DNA of 64,000 nucleotides from Rhizophagus irregularis (taxonomy: Eukaryota; Glomeromycota; Glomeromycetes; Glomerales; Glomeraceae). The stretch spans positions 2,129,501 to 2,193,500 of the forward strand of contig NC_089438.1 in assembly GCF_026210795.1 (NCBI RefSeq), given 5' to 3'. Each line of letters opens with the position of its first letter. Positions within the stretch are counted from its first letter, which is position 1. The position numbers and the translations under genes are program-made. A model generated the notes under the pieces. The model saw only the letters and a list, made by a program, of their open reading frames with translations. It searched no databases and was not told the DNA's origin. Positions 48,117 through 59,736 of the stretch are shown piece after piece.

Positions 48117-49085
48117 TCAGATCGATCTTTCTATGAGTGTTCTGAAAGTGTAGGGAAAAAGTAGCTTCTTCAAGAAATGCATTACAAAATCAGGACTGAC
48201 TAGCTGTAAATAAAGCGAAACGTTCCCATTCTTGAAGTCAACTAGTGCAAGGTTCCATTTACTGTTTGAATGTTGCATGGTGTATAGAGAGATGGACTCT
48301 AACATCAGATGTTCGTTATTATCCATTATTAACTCCATCTAACCAGTCAAGGTAAGCTCTATCCAAATTTTTAAGAAAACGTAAAAAGATAATACTATAA
48401 CTAAATCTAAAAAAATAACTAAAACATATATAATAAATGAAAAAAAATAAAAGAAATATAAGAAATAAAAAAACAAATAAGAAAATCTGGACACCATAGC
48501 ATCGAATTTTGTCTTTATTCTTTTTTCCCTGAGGTATATAGGCACAGTTGAAGATAAGGTCTAAGGTCTTCACCAAAGGTTAAAGAGAAACCAGAGTCGG
48601 TTAGTTCCACAATATCAGATAAAGGTTAAACCAAACATTACACTGAAAAAGCTATTGAAATTCCGTAAAAGATAGTCCATTTCGTGAATTATCCTAAAAT
48701 GGAAGTTTTCTTCTGAGTTTTGAATTATTTGTTGGTATACTGGCAATTTTTGAAAAATATCCAAGAATGTGTCAAGTTTGTGATATGTTCTGATCCAAAA
48801 TACTTCAGATGGTGTTCTAATCAGGAGTCTTATAACTTGACGAATAAGAAACACTAGTGGATATATGTAAACAATAGATGTTGAAGAAGGTGTAAAAGGA
48901 GGTAGTTTAAGTAAGCTAGTTAAAGTCTTCTGAAGGTATTTTTGTGTAAAGTGCTTATGGTATTGTAAAACCGTCACATGTTTCTTGAAAAATGATGGTC
49001 TGTTGGTATAAAGAAAATTGTTGTAGAGAAAATCCACAAAGTTCTTGTTATTCAGGAGTTCGTTAGTCGCTTTTTTCATGTCCAA
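48117..49085 (-). pseudogene. Unrecognised gene, probably broken
   Basis: A 156-codon frame (48615-49085) starts MDMKKATNELLNNKNFVDFL and runs through protein-like sequence (YHKHFTQKYLQKTLTSLLKL, RTYHKLDTFLDIFQKLPVYQ) before a stop. In the next frame the sequence continues without break as DIVELTDSGFSLTFGEDLRP YLQLCLYTSGKK, so a one-base shift near 48618 seems to split it. After an A+T-rich gap (48340-48530; possibly an intron) a 73-codon frame follows (EHLMLESISLYTMQHSNSKW NLALVDFKNGNVSLYLQLVS). No domain was recognised. Alternatives are a live gene with unusual splicing or a transposon-derived protein. Confidence 0.4.
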
Positions 49086-49517
49086 GATTTAGTTATTTCG
49101 CTTATAAAAGGTAGTTTAATATTATCCTTATCTCGTCGTAGTTCAAAGCTTACTTGTTCTGGGCGATACGCCTCTTCAGACTGTCTTGAGTTCAGGAACC
49201 CCACAAAGAAGAAAACTGCATAAGATGGAAAAAAAAATAAAGAAAAAAAAGTAGTTTTAATACTAAAATAAACCGCTACAGGTTTTTTGCTGTCAAGGTT
49301 TTACTTGAAGTATTTAAAATAAAATAAAAGTGTATAAACTATAAGCAAAAAAATAAAAAAATAATAAAAAATATTATTGAAAAATTATGGTATAAACATT
49401 TAGCAGAAAGAGTCAATATTATTCATTAAATTATTCAAAATCATAATTTTTAATAGTATTCTCAATAAATTAAGAAAAGAAACATTTTTTCTTTTGAAAT
49501 ATATGATTAACTAATTA

Positions 49518-50287
49518 CATATCCGCCAATTTGCGGAATTTGCCAATCATTAGTTATGTGACGCAGTACCGATTAAAATCGATCAAAACCCATTCCTATG
49601 TAAGAAAAAATGTCAAAAAATATATAAAAAAACTTTTAAGACCTCTCCCAAAATATTTACCTCTTTAATCCGAAGTCAGTAGAAGGAGTTTTTAGAAAAA
49701 AAAGGAAAAAATATTATAAAGTTAGTTTATTAAAAAAACAAAAGAAAAACTTTACAAAATTCAGAATATTTAATGATTTAACGAAAAAAAATTAACTGAA
49801 AAATAATTAATAATAAATATCAAATAGATTTTAATTAAACAACTAATCAATACATAATTTAAATTCGCTAAAATATCGTTATTAATATTTAGAGTTATTT
49901 ATTTATTGAAAAGATTTTTTTTGAATAATTTTGCTTTCTAAATAAATTTTTTCTATAAACTATAAAAAAAAATAAAAAAACAGCTCCAAGTTGTATCTAA
50001 TATAAAATAATTACAAATATACTTGCAAAAATTTGCAATTTACTTGATGTAAAAACTGTTTGAAAAGTTGATGGGGGAGTTGATAGGGAGTTTAATTGGG
50101 AGTTTACGAAAGAAAAAAATTTTTTAACGCTACTTTTTGTTGAAGTAATTTCTTAATATCTGTCATATGATCATGTAGCACAAGTGTGCTCATTTTTGCA
50201 AAACTTAATTTACCTAATTTTTATTAAATTATTGTCAAATTCCTTAATTTAGACGAATTTTGTTAATTCTGCAGATTGGCGGATATG
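49518..50287. mobile_element. ~770 bp element with ~22 bp terminal inverted repeats
   Basis: It starts catatccgccaatttgcgga and ends (reversed) catatccgccaatctgcaga. The left interior 'gacgcagtaccgattaaaat' resembles the arm of the element at 46992, so the two may share a family. The inside is A+T-rich with no coding signal. No clear target duplication was seen. Confidence 0.65.
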
Positions 50288-50466
50288 AGTTTTTTTGTCA
50301 GTTTTTTTATATATAACACTGACGGTTAACTGGTTAGTCTTGAAACTGGTAAAAACTGGTTATAATCGATTATAATCAAACTTTTGGTATTTTTAAATGG
50401 GATCCAAATATAGACTATCATTTAAAATTATTTGGTAAATATTAAATGAGATGATCTGAATATCAT

Positions 50467-50576
50467 TTACCATATTTGCCTGAAAATAAGCAATTGATAA
50501 TGTAGTCCAAAATTTATTATAATGCGGGCCATGTTGCTTATTTTCGGTGATTGCTTGTTTTTAGACAAATATGGTA
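50467..50576. mobile_element. 110 bp MITE
   Basis: Left ttaccatatttgcctgaaaa; right, reversed, taccatatttgtctaaaaac. The 8-mers aatatcat and gatatcat flank it (7 of 8 agree). The centre repeats 'gaaaataagcaa' in both orientations. Confidence 0.7.
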
Positions 50577-51026
50577 GATATCATTTATATACCTAGTTGA
50601 TCTCTGATTTGTCATTATCTGACTGGTAGAAAAGTTATGATTTATTTTTAAAATAGTTGTGTAATTTCATATTAGTTATACTATAAAGAATATATCTAAC
50701 AAAAAAACTGAAGTATTCAATTTTGATTAATATAATGAATAATCAGAGTAAGATTTGCTTAAGCTATAATTAATATTTATTTTTAAGATAAAATATGGAA
50801 AAGAACTTTTAATTTGTTTTTATTTTATTATTTTATTTCAATAAAGACGATTCAATATGATAATACTTTTGTAATAAGATTGTAGCTTTCATTATCAAAG
50901 ATCTATATACTTAAACTTTAAAGTTGTTTACTTGACTTTTTTATGTTTTGTTTAATAAATAGTATTCAATACTAGAATTACCTAACTTAATAGAAAATGC
51001 ATAGTTATACTTTTTGCATATAGGTA

Positions 51027-51388
51027 CAGTCACCTCAGAAAGTATTGTACAATTTGAAAATAAAGACAAAAATAAAAATAATCATATTTTTCCACTAGCA
51101 TATGTATTACACCACCTTAATTTGAAAATTTGATATTTTGAATTTTTCAAAAACCAGTAAAAAATCAAGTTAAAAACCTGTTTATTCAACTCCTTAAATA
51201 AAAATAGAAATATATTATATGATTCAATATAAATAAATTACTTTAAAATCTATATTAATTTTAAGGAGTTAAAGTTATTACCAAAATAGGTATTTAAACT
51301 TGCTTTTTTACTAATTCTTAAAAAATTCAAAATATCAAATTTTCAAATTGAAAATCATAGGGTGGTCTTACAATTTTACAATTTGCTG
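51027..51388. mobile_element. Tc1/mariner-like foldback remnant flanked by TA
   Basis: After a TA the left end reads cagtcacctcagaaagtatt, a Tc1-type terminus. The right end, reversed, begins cagcaaattgtaaaattgta and is also followed by TA. The inner arms are long: taatttgaaaatttgatatt and ttgaatttttcaaaaacca on the left recur inverted at 51310-51350, and 'actccttaaa' recurs as 'ttaaggagtt'. No transposase remains. Confidence 0.7.
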
Positions 51389-51597
51389 TAATAAAAAATT
51401 TATATCTAGTTTGCTGGCAGCCTTTTCAAAAACAAAACTATTTAAATTTTTATTTTTCTTGAAAAAGAATCACACTTTTGGACAATATATTAGATCATTT
51501 CTAATTATTCTTTACTTGGTTTAAATCAAATAAATTTGTTGGTAAATCAGTAGTTGCAATTTTATTTAATTTTAGCTGATTTTTGGCTTAAGATAAA

Positions 51598-52022
51598 GGT
51601 TATAATTATTTTGCCACTTGCAGTTATCTTGACATCCAGTGATTCAAATTTAATGATCAAAAGCTCATTGGATTCATTTCATCAATGCAATATGAGTTAA
51701 ATGGTGCTTAGCACTACATAACTCTAGAATTAATATATACTAATGTATGCATTAAAATATATTTTAGACGTTTTGGATATTAACCTGTGATATACTAATA
51801 TTATACACATGATCTGACTATCATTTGATACCTTTCAATGAAACAAATTCAATGAACCTTTAATCATCAAAATTGGACTATTGATATTCCTAATTTTATG
51901 AAATTCAGTATGACATAACTAACATTTAACTTATCTTGATATGACAAATCCAATGAGCCTTTATTTATCAAATTCAGATCACTGAATGCTAGGATAATCA
52001 TAGTGGTCGAATAATTATAACC
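51598..52022. mobile_element. ~425 bp foldback element with ~80 bp arms
   Basis: Both arms read, inward, aggttataattatt, ccact, agtgat, gaatttgat/caaatttaatgatc and gctcattggat. Inner copies of 'attcaatgaacctttaatca' add further symmetry. No target duplication was identified and there is no coding capacity. Confidence 0.7.
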
Positions 52023-52505
52023 TCTCATCTATAAGTAAGACTATACTTTTATGTAAGTGGATTCTTATAAATTATATAAAATCATAAAGGAGAAGTTTTA
52101 TATAATATATTAATATCATCAGTATCAGAAATAAATATTATTTAACATATAGCATTTATATATATATATATATTTAATTTTTATTGATCAGACCTAGAAT
52201 TTTACCAACTCTCTTTAATAGGAGTGATTAGGTTAAAGGTGAAGATACTAAAAATTGACTTTGAAGAATATAAAAAAAAGCTATAATTTTTAGAGCTTTA
52301 CCAGAATTCTTAAAAAAACCTGTAAAACCGCCTACAGTCAAATCTTTATATAATGATATGTCAGGACATATATGAAATATCATTATACCGATATTTATAT
52401 ATCCTCACATATAGTGGAAAAATAAAATTTTATTGGTATATTAAGTTTTTAATAGTATATTGGTATATATCAGTATATCAATATATTTATCTATATAATA
52501 TACAT

Positions 52506-52668
52506 GCTGCCCAAATTATTTTGGGATGCTATAATTATAATTTGGGATGTCGTAATTCATTCAATTTATATATAATTTACTATGTAAAGTGCTAAAATAA
52601 TTTGGGATGTCATAATTGAATTTGGGATTTTACTTATAATTACGGCAGCCCAAAATAATTTGGGTGGT
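52506..52668. mobile_element. Small foldback element (CCCAAATTATTTTGGG ends)
   Basis: gctgcccaaattattttggg at the left is matched by cccaaaataatttgggtggt at the right. The motif tttgggat(g/t)t recurs inside four times. Ends lie next to TA-containing sequence. The open frame at 52353-52595 runs across its edge and is not a gene. Confidence 0.65.
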
Positions 52669-52699
52669 ATGTATACTATATAATCCTTAAAAAAGATCT

Positions 52700-53415
52700 G
52701 CCAATCAACAACAGCAAAATTTGATGCATAAACATCAGCCAAAAATTCCCCAAAGAAAAAGAAATTATCTGAACCTGAGGCTATTCAGATACTGACTGGA
52801 TACAAACCTGTTGGAGAGAAGCAAGAGCGAATTTAAGACAATAGTTTATGATATCCCATATACCTGGGACCTGCTGAAAATTTTAGCAGAGTTAAAATTT
52901 TGGGATAATACTATCAAGTGTTCGCTCAAACACCAACACAAGTAACAGATTCTTTGAGTTAAGATAGCACTATTCTCATTTGCCTTTTCCAGTTTAATAA
53001 CTATTGGATGATAGACCTGAGAGGTATACCCGTAAGATAATTTCCTGCAAGTTGGATTTTATGAGAAAGAAAATAATGTGAAAAGTTTTAAGCTGTTATT
53101 CATAACATTCTGGCTATCTTGTAGAAAGACTGTAAACCAACTGAATTTCTAGCGATGATTGGTACTAGCTTGTGGCCTATTTCAAGGATTGGGAGACTAT
53201 ACTTAAGGCCATAGATATGCTACAAGTTTACTTGTTGACACTCCATTCCTAATTTGAAGAAAGTACAATTGAAACTGAAGGCTAAAAATACTTTGAAAAA
53301 AGAAATCTGGTAAGACAGGTAAAGGTTTGGATAGTAATCAGCCTAAGAAGAAGGATATAAAACAACAATCTTTAACAAAAGCTTCTAAAAATAATAACCA
53401 GAAATTAGTCTAGTC
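52700..53415 (+). pseudogene. LINE ORF1 (Gag-like), degenerate copy A
   Basis: Broken translation follows the order seen in copies at 55442 (minus) and 60223: an AIQILTGYKPVGEKQE segment, then TIVYDIPYTWDLLKILAELK FWD, an FNNYW segment, LRGIPV, a WPISRIGRLY/LVAYFKDWE segment, and a Lys-rich tail (QPKKKDIKQQSLTKASKN). Several stops and frameshifts break it. The family is a Gag-like RNA-binding ORF1 of a non-LTR retrotransposon; I infer this from its shared structure and neighbouring RT and RNase H pieces. Confidence 0.7.
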
Positions 53416-54560
53416 TATTGTATATAGCATTCTAATTTGTATTATTTTTTTTAGCAGAATATAGTTTTATATTTTATTTCTACTCTATAAGCCCGAGGCT
53501 TTAGAGGGGGTTTACCCTTTTTTTTTTATCCAGTGTGTATGGGTTGACTTTTGTAAGCTAATATCATTTAGGTCAGCTCTACTCTTTATCGAAGGAACCA
53601 TCACCAGAGTTTTTCAAAAAATTCATCCAATGTTTATATTAATTATATTCCAAATTACATGAATGGCTTACTTCTATCAATTGTATTAAAAATAAAAACT
53701 ATTGGTATTCACAATAATACATGGTGTCCATATTGCTCTAAATATAAACATAAAAGATTGTGTCTCAACTTGATTTTCTTAAAACTTCAGATCACTGGAA
53801 CATGATATTTATTACCCACAATATGGATTTGCAACTGAAGTATAAGGAGAATAACACGAAAGATGTGATCTCAATAATTTTATTAAACAGCAAGCATGAG
53901 ATCAACCCTAAAGGTACATTTGATATTATGAAGACCCATATACTATTATTCCAAAATATCTTCATGAATTGGATCTTATTAAATGAATTCAAGCAACAAA
54001 AAAATATTAATTATTAAGTAACAAACTATATATAATATGTTATTTTAGGCCTGATATGAGCAAAATTTATTAAATCTATTCTAATGATTATCCCATACAT
54101 GTAACATTTCCTTTAGGTAGGATTCTAAGCATAATGCAATAAAGATAAGTTTCAAAGAAAATTCTAGATTTCATTAATCTTTTTATTTCCAGTTTTTGTT
54201 TGATTAAGCTAATAACTGGTACTTTACCTTTGGGCACCTGAGGTGAGATTATTAGATGATGAGAAAAATTATTTTAGAAGTAAAAATTGGAAATATTCAA
54301 TCCATTAAGAACTATCAAGTACCTTGAAAAAGTATGTCTTAATTATTAATCTTTTCACAAAATTAAACTCAGAGAGATCTTGGGTAAGTTTAATCTCACA
54401 AAGCTAAAAGAAACAGTAAACTCCAGAGCACCAAATAATTTAGTTTCAAATTCGTTTTCACATAATGATACTATCTTATTCATACATTCTCTGATAGAGG
54501 ATAGCAACTTTATAGAGATTGTATCCCCAGATATTACTGCTTCTTGTGATTGAAAAATGT
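53416..54560 (+). pseudogene. Inter-ORF region and degenerate ORF2 of LINE copy A
   Basis: The segment ctctataagcccgaggcttt, then ttatccagtgtgtatgggtt, recurs after the ORF1 copies at 61400 (plus) and before 55340 (minus), so it is a conserved LINE inter-ORF region. Beyond it only scrambled coding remains, such as FLKTSDHWNMIFITHNMDLQ LKYKENN and LREILGKFNLTKLKETVNSR. Domains (endonuclease, RT) could not be confirmed. Confidence 0.5.
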
Positions 54561-54899
54561 TTCACTTCAATAAAACATGATTCTTTATGCTTGTCTTTTT
54601 CAATAATTTGACAAACAACCATATCTGGTTTTACCCTAAGTTTGTCTATAGGTCATACGATGTTCTTTAGATAATGGGCTTTAACCGTTTGCCTTTATTG
54701 TAATGTAATGATACTTAAAAATTTTAAAAAAAATGTATGTTTGCTTACTATGGTTTATAAAATGCATTCTCTCATAGCTAATGAAAGATTAGATTGAAAG
54801 CCATTAAAAAGATTAGGTAAAGGTTGAAATAAAGAATCATTACAATAATTGGGTGACACCTGCACTGGTCAAAATCGAGGCAAATGTAGCATAGTAGCC

Positions 54900-56565
54900 T
54901 TTATCTTTATTAAATTTTATTGAACTTTACAAAAATAGAAATAAAACTAACCAAAAACAAAGCTATATAGTCTCCTAAGAAAAATTAAAGTAAAGAATTA
55001 GTCTAAAAAAGAAAACTTGCATTACGCTAATATTTCCAGATCTTTCCCCTTGATATTTATTTATTTTATTTTATTCCGCCAAGAGCAGTAATCCTATCTA
55101 ATACAAATAATAGCTATCAAAATATCGAAATACATTTCCACTAAAAACCGTGTCTAGAATAGGAATTTTATCCAGCACTAGGAGCTTAAATCCCTTGCTA
55201 CCGGACCTCACTCTTTACTGGACCTCACTCTTTGATAAAGAGAAAGGCTCAACCTAGGTGAAACTTCGCCACCTAGACAAACCCATACGAACTGGGTAAA
55301 AATAAGGAAGAATTGGGGCAAGCCCTCTCTAAAGCCAAGGGCTTATAGAGTAGAATAAAAAGTAAAAAAATTCTGCTACTAAAAATGCGCTATATTCTAA
55401 TTAATAAATGTGATTATAAATAAAAATAAATGGAAGCTAAACTAATTTAATCTACGTAATAAGTCCAAAATCTCTGCTAAAATCTCTTTGTTAATTATAT
55501 TACACCCCTTACTCTTTGAGGATTTCTTTGCCTTCTGAGAATTTGGGTTCTTCAACTGGTTATCATCTTTAGCAGTCTTGGTCGAAGACTTCTTATCCTT
55601 TTTCGTAGGCTGATTACTATTTGAACTTTGTCCAGTATTTCCAGACTTATTATTTGGAGTATTTTGAGCCTTCAGCTTGTACTTCTTCTTCAAGGTAGGA
55701 ATAGAGTGTTGACACCATTTCAACTTCTTATCATTAAGGAAAACTTAAAGATTATCTAAGGCCTTGAGTGTGGTCTCCCAATTCTTGAAATAGCCTACTA
55801 GTTTCCTCTTTCCTTGACTTGTTTGTAAAAATAATTGTGGTTTACGGTCATACTACAAGGTAGTTATCGTCATGTTTTCCAGGATATTATGAATGACAGC
55901 TTGGGAACCATCTCACTGGTATACCTCCCAGGTTAATCATCCAAAACTTGTTAAATTGGAGAAGGGTAAATGAGTTCAAAACTATTTTGACTTTAAGAGT
56001 CTGATATTTATGCTGCCGTTTAACTGACAACTTGATAGTATGACTCCATAACATTAATTCTCCTAAGATTTTCTTAACATCCCAGGTATACGGAATATCA
56101 TATACAATAATGTCTCTAACTTGCTCTCACTGGTCATCAGCTTCTTTGTATCCTGTCAGTATTTGAGTGGACTTGGATACAGATAAATTCTTCCCCTTAC
56201 GAGGTTGTGTAGCTGATGTTTGTGCATCAGGATTTGCCATTGTTGATTGGTTCTTGACTTTTTTGTTATCTGTAACATGCGCCTTTTGTTTATCTTTCTT
56301 CTGGGAAGTTTCAGGTGTCACAGTTTGATCAACAGGGGTCATTTCCACATCTGGCAGTATTGGAGGCATTTCAAGTACTGGATTTGGTGTAGTTTTCATA
56401 TTTGAAGAGCTAGTCTAAGATGTAAACAATTCATCATCAGTGGAGGAACATTCCGATTCTGTGACATTACCCATATCACCATATAGAGTATAGGCGTTGG
56501 TAGCAAATTTATCCCACGACTTGGATGCTTTGCTTTGTCTACCACTAATGAATGCATTAGACATG
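54900..56565 (-). pseudogene. LINE copy B: ORF1 with inter-ORF region, minus strand
   Basis: From right to left: SKSWDKFATNAYTLYGDMGN VTESECSSTDDELF (about 56420-56540), a stop, then MKTTPNPVLEMPPILPDVEM TPVDQTV (56127-56399). DIIVYDIPYTWDVKKILGEL follows, then KLSVKRQHKYQTLKVKIVLN, NLGGIPVRWF, and a Lys/Ser-rich tail (QPTKKDKKSSTKTAKDDNQL) ending LLRRLN at 55442. At least four stops or frameshifts break it. The LINE inter-ORF region continues to about 55290. A duplicated ggacctcactcttt motif lies at 55204-55234. Confidence 0.72.
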
Positions 56566-57179
56566 ATACTACAGAAGTGGTTTCTCCTTTTACTTGGGCC
56601 GATATTGCTGAAGTGGTTGGCTCTTACTATTTACAGTTGGTAAACAGGGCGGACATCCTCATATTATCACATTATTGCCAATTATTTTGCCGATCATCTA
56701 TTTTAATATTATCACATATTTTTTTGCAAATTTAACTATATAAATTTTATTTGTCCAAAAATTAATGTTTTCAAATCCAAAAAATTAACTAAAACCCAAA
56801 AATGGGTTGAATTTTAATAATAATTAGAAAATTAAATTATTTTAATGATATTGTGACAACCAGTGATTAAAATTTAATTTTTGTTAGTTTTTTAGATTCA
56901 TCTCATCAAGACAAACATTTTGATAGTAATTTCATAAAATTTTTACACTAAATTGATTGAGAAATTGCATTTTGAAAATTTTTATTTATTATATAGATTA
57001 TAACAAATATAATTGCAAGTATAAATTTAGCTATAACTTCTTGATTACCTAAAATTAGGAATGATTACTTTGCCCATTGACCCATAAAAGTTTTAAGTTT
57101 CGGCCAAACTTCTGTGACTTCGGCCAAAGCTTTAAAGTCTGATATCACCCAATTTACTATAAGATCGGCAAATGATCTG

Positions 57180-57960
57180 CTTCCCTTTCATCCGCTCCTC
57201 TTCCTTTGAACATTGAATTGTCAGCCAATTTGGTTTTCTCCAATTCTCCTATTGTTTCCTTACCAGACTCGCACTATAAATTTTTCACTAATGGCTCTTT
57301 AATCAATCTTGGTAATCTTGAAGTTTCCATGGGATGGTCTTGGGTACAAATCTAAGATGCTGGTTTTTTAAATTTGATCGCCTCTTATGTGCATAATTCA
57401 CGACTAGCCCTCCTCCACTTGTGCTGAAGCTGCTGCTATTTATGGTCTCCATATATACTGACTCTCAAGCTGCTAATGATGGTTTACGTCTTTGTGCATC
57501 TTCTTCTTATTCCAACAGCTATCTTTATTACAAGAATACTAATTTTGAACTTTGGGCCATCACTATTTTTTCTAAGCATCTCACGGTATTGCCTGTTAAA
57601 GTCAAAGCTTATTCCAGCAACTATTTGAATAATTTTGCCAACTTCCTGGCCAATACTGCTCATAATTCCTCTTAGGCCATTTTAATCTCTGGCATGAACC
57701 AAGCCTCTGCCCTAGCTGCTTACCTAAGCTTTTTGTCAATGATCACTGCTATTCATAATAATTTCATCCAGAGATTCAGAAAAAGAATTTGAAATCCGCG
57801 TTCTTATGAAAAAAGAAGATGGGAAGACGTGATGAATATAACTCTCAAAGTGAAAACTACTTCTCAACCTTCAAATTTGCCTAAGTCTACATACTTAGTA
57901 CCTTACTCATCTTTACAACCTTCAACACTTAATGAAATATGGTTTGCCTTAGTTTAATCA
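57180..57960 (+). pseudogene. LINE RNase H domain fragment with mutated first catalytic Asp
   Basis: Pieced frames read YKFFTNGSLINLGNLEVSMG WSWVQI, then LNLIASYVHNSRLALL, AEAAAIYGLHIYTDSQAAND GLRLCASSS, and FELWAITIFSKHLTVLPVKV KAYSSNYLNNFANFLANTA. This is the order of a eukaryotic retrotransposon RNase H. The first catalytic position, normally TDGS, is TNGS (57285-57302). A stop and frameshifts precede the IYTDSQAA part. The downstream tail (QRFRKR, TLNEIWF) fits the C-terminus of an ORF2 protein. Confidence 0.75.
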
Positions 57961-58100
57961 CTTTTCAGGTTTTATGGGTCATCTAATGGTGCTACTTAAT
58001 AACAGCTTTAGCAGGATGGAGTGTTGATTTTTATAGTGGCATGCTATTTGTTATTATATTAGTATAGTTGCTTTTACTTTGGTTGAAATATATCAAGGAA

Positions 58101-58485
58101 AAACTCTTTCTCCTTTACATTTTATGAAAAATTCTGCAAAAATTTTTTTTAAATTTTTTCACTTTATTTAAAATTTTTTACATAAAATAAAAATGTTGAA
58201 CATAGGAAACTTAGTTAGAAATAAGAATAATGCAGAAGACTTTTTAAAGTTTATCTCGTATAATGAATACCAATATTTACATGAAGTTACCGCGGAGCTC
58301 AGTTCATTTATAGAAAATGATTTTCTTAAAACTTTATTTGATAAGAGTCTACAGGCTATAGACAAAAAGTCCAGCTTCTAGTAGAGACGTTTGGTGAGAG
58401 TGCCAACCTAAATAACTTTTCTATACAGGCGCAGGTGATGAATATACAACCTACCATCCTTTCACTAATATTTTCTATAGCACCA
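58101..58485 (+). pseudogene. LINE copy C: 5' leader and start of ORF1
   Basis: The leader aaactctttc...acataaaataaaa (58101-58192) matches those before the ORF1 starts at 59834 and 62509. ORF1 reads MLNIGNLVRNKNNAEDFLKF, then VTAELSSFIENDFLKTLFDK, a frameshift, and FGESANLNNFSIQAQVMNIQ PTILSLIFSIAP. It then stops abruptly at about 58485, where antisense LINE sequence begins. Confidence 0.75.
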
Positions 58486-59240
58486 GGACATTTTTTAGCA
58501 TCAGGCATAGGAGTATAAGCAGTACAACCAGTGCAAGGAGCAAGCTTGATGATATCGTCTGGTAAAGAGGTACAAGTAGAAGTTCAATGAACAATAAAAC
58601 AAGTAGTATGAGCAGGTTGGATGGACAATTGTTTTTCATTATACTTGCTGTCAGAATTAATTACTGCATATAAAGCTTCAGTTTATATACCATAATATAT
58701 TGAATTGTAATTATTTAATGCCAAATATACAAAGAAAGTAAATATTTTTTTGATTATGCCATAGATAATTTATAATCCGTAAACCTATAATGCTGATCTT
58801 GATAATTTGTTAGATATTTAAATGGCAAAATCCATATTTCATAATGCTGTAATTTCAATTTGACAATTCTGACAGCACCTATAGCCAGAATCATGGTTGT
58901 TCGTGAAAAGGTGCATAGAGCTAGTTCAACAGCAGGAATGGAGGTTACAGGAAGTCCAGTACTGACAAATTTGTCAATCAGAAGATTGTTGGATTCAAGA
59001 ATCGTAGTCTTCTAAATACCATTTGTATCAGACAAATTGATAAGGGTACCAGTTGAAGTAATAAACTGAGAATGATAAAATAATTGCTTCTTTTGCAAGA
59101 TTTTCAGACTTTCTTTGAAAATCTTTGGGGTCATACATTCATATAAACGACCTGTATGGCCATCAGGCAGGGTAGCTGCAAGAGTTATGTGTGTATTAGA
59201 CAAAAGGGAGTAGAAACAAGTAGAGCAATAGTACAAGCGA
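58486..59240 (-). pseudogene. Antisense LINE ORF2 C-terminal fragments
   Basis: Read right to left on the minus strand: LLSNTHITLAATLPDGHTGR, ESLKILQKKQLFYHSQFITS TGTLINLSD, IDKFVSTGLPVTSIPAVELA LCTFS, then after a gap AVINSDSKYNEKQLSIQPAH TTCFIVH and LPDDIIKLAPCTGCTAYTPM PDAKKCPG. The last part has a CxxC...C zinc-binding look. Frames are interrupted. It is joined head-on to the sense ORF1 start of copy C. Confidence 0.65.
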
Positions 59241-59324
59241 TATAGTTTTTTTTAAACAAAATAAGAGAAGACCATATAGAGGAGAAATAGGAATTAAAAA
59301 CCTATATTGAATTAATTTCAATTT

Positions 59325-59609
59325 ACGGTCAGCCTTGATATAACGAAGTAGGCGTCCGGGCTGATCAACCCTTCATTATGAGAAAATTCGCTAATATATT
59401 AAAAAACAAATTCATTTTAAAAGAAATTCGTTATAAAAAGGGTCATTTACATATGTGAAATCAAATTTTTCTTCATTCAACGTTATAATGCATTTTATTA
59501 GTAAAATTCAGTATAACGAATTTTTTTATGACTAAATGTGTACCACACTAAAGATTTGTTATGTCGTGAAATTTGTTATATCAAAATTTGTTATAGAAAG
59601 GGCTGACTG
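59325..59609. mobile_element. 285 bp mariner/pogo-type MITE flanked by TA
   Basis: It starts cggtcagccttgatataacg and ends (reversed) cagtcagccctttctataac; TA lies directly outside both ends (59323-59324 and 59610-59611). Inner copies of 'gaaatttgttata' and 'aaaattcgttataa' occur in both orientations. There is no coding capacity. Confidence 0.85.
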
Positions 59610-59736
59610 TATATATAAAGAATTAGCTAATAAAAATAAATTAGTTAAATGACATTGTTGTTGCTCAAAGCCTGAGATAAATATAATATTGGGTTAGGTA
59701 GAGAGCGGGAGAAGCTAGCCTTATGTTATAGTACAG

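Noticed and set aside
51027-51388. Solo LTR reading of the TA-flanked repeat
   Set aside because: Ends are inverted and start CAGT next to TA, not TG...CA, and there is no 4-6 bp duplication.
52353-52595. Plus-strand 80-codon Tyr/Ile-rich frame
   Set aside because: A+T-rich sequence running into a foldback element; no protein-like signal.
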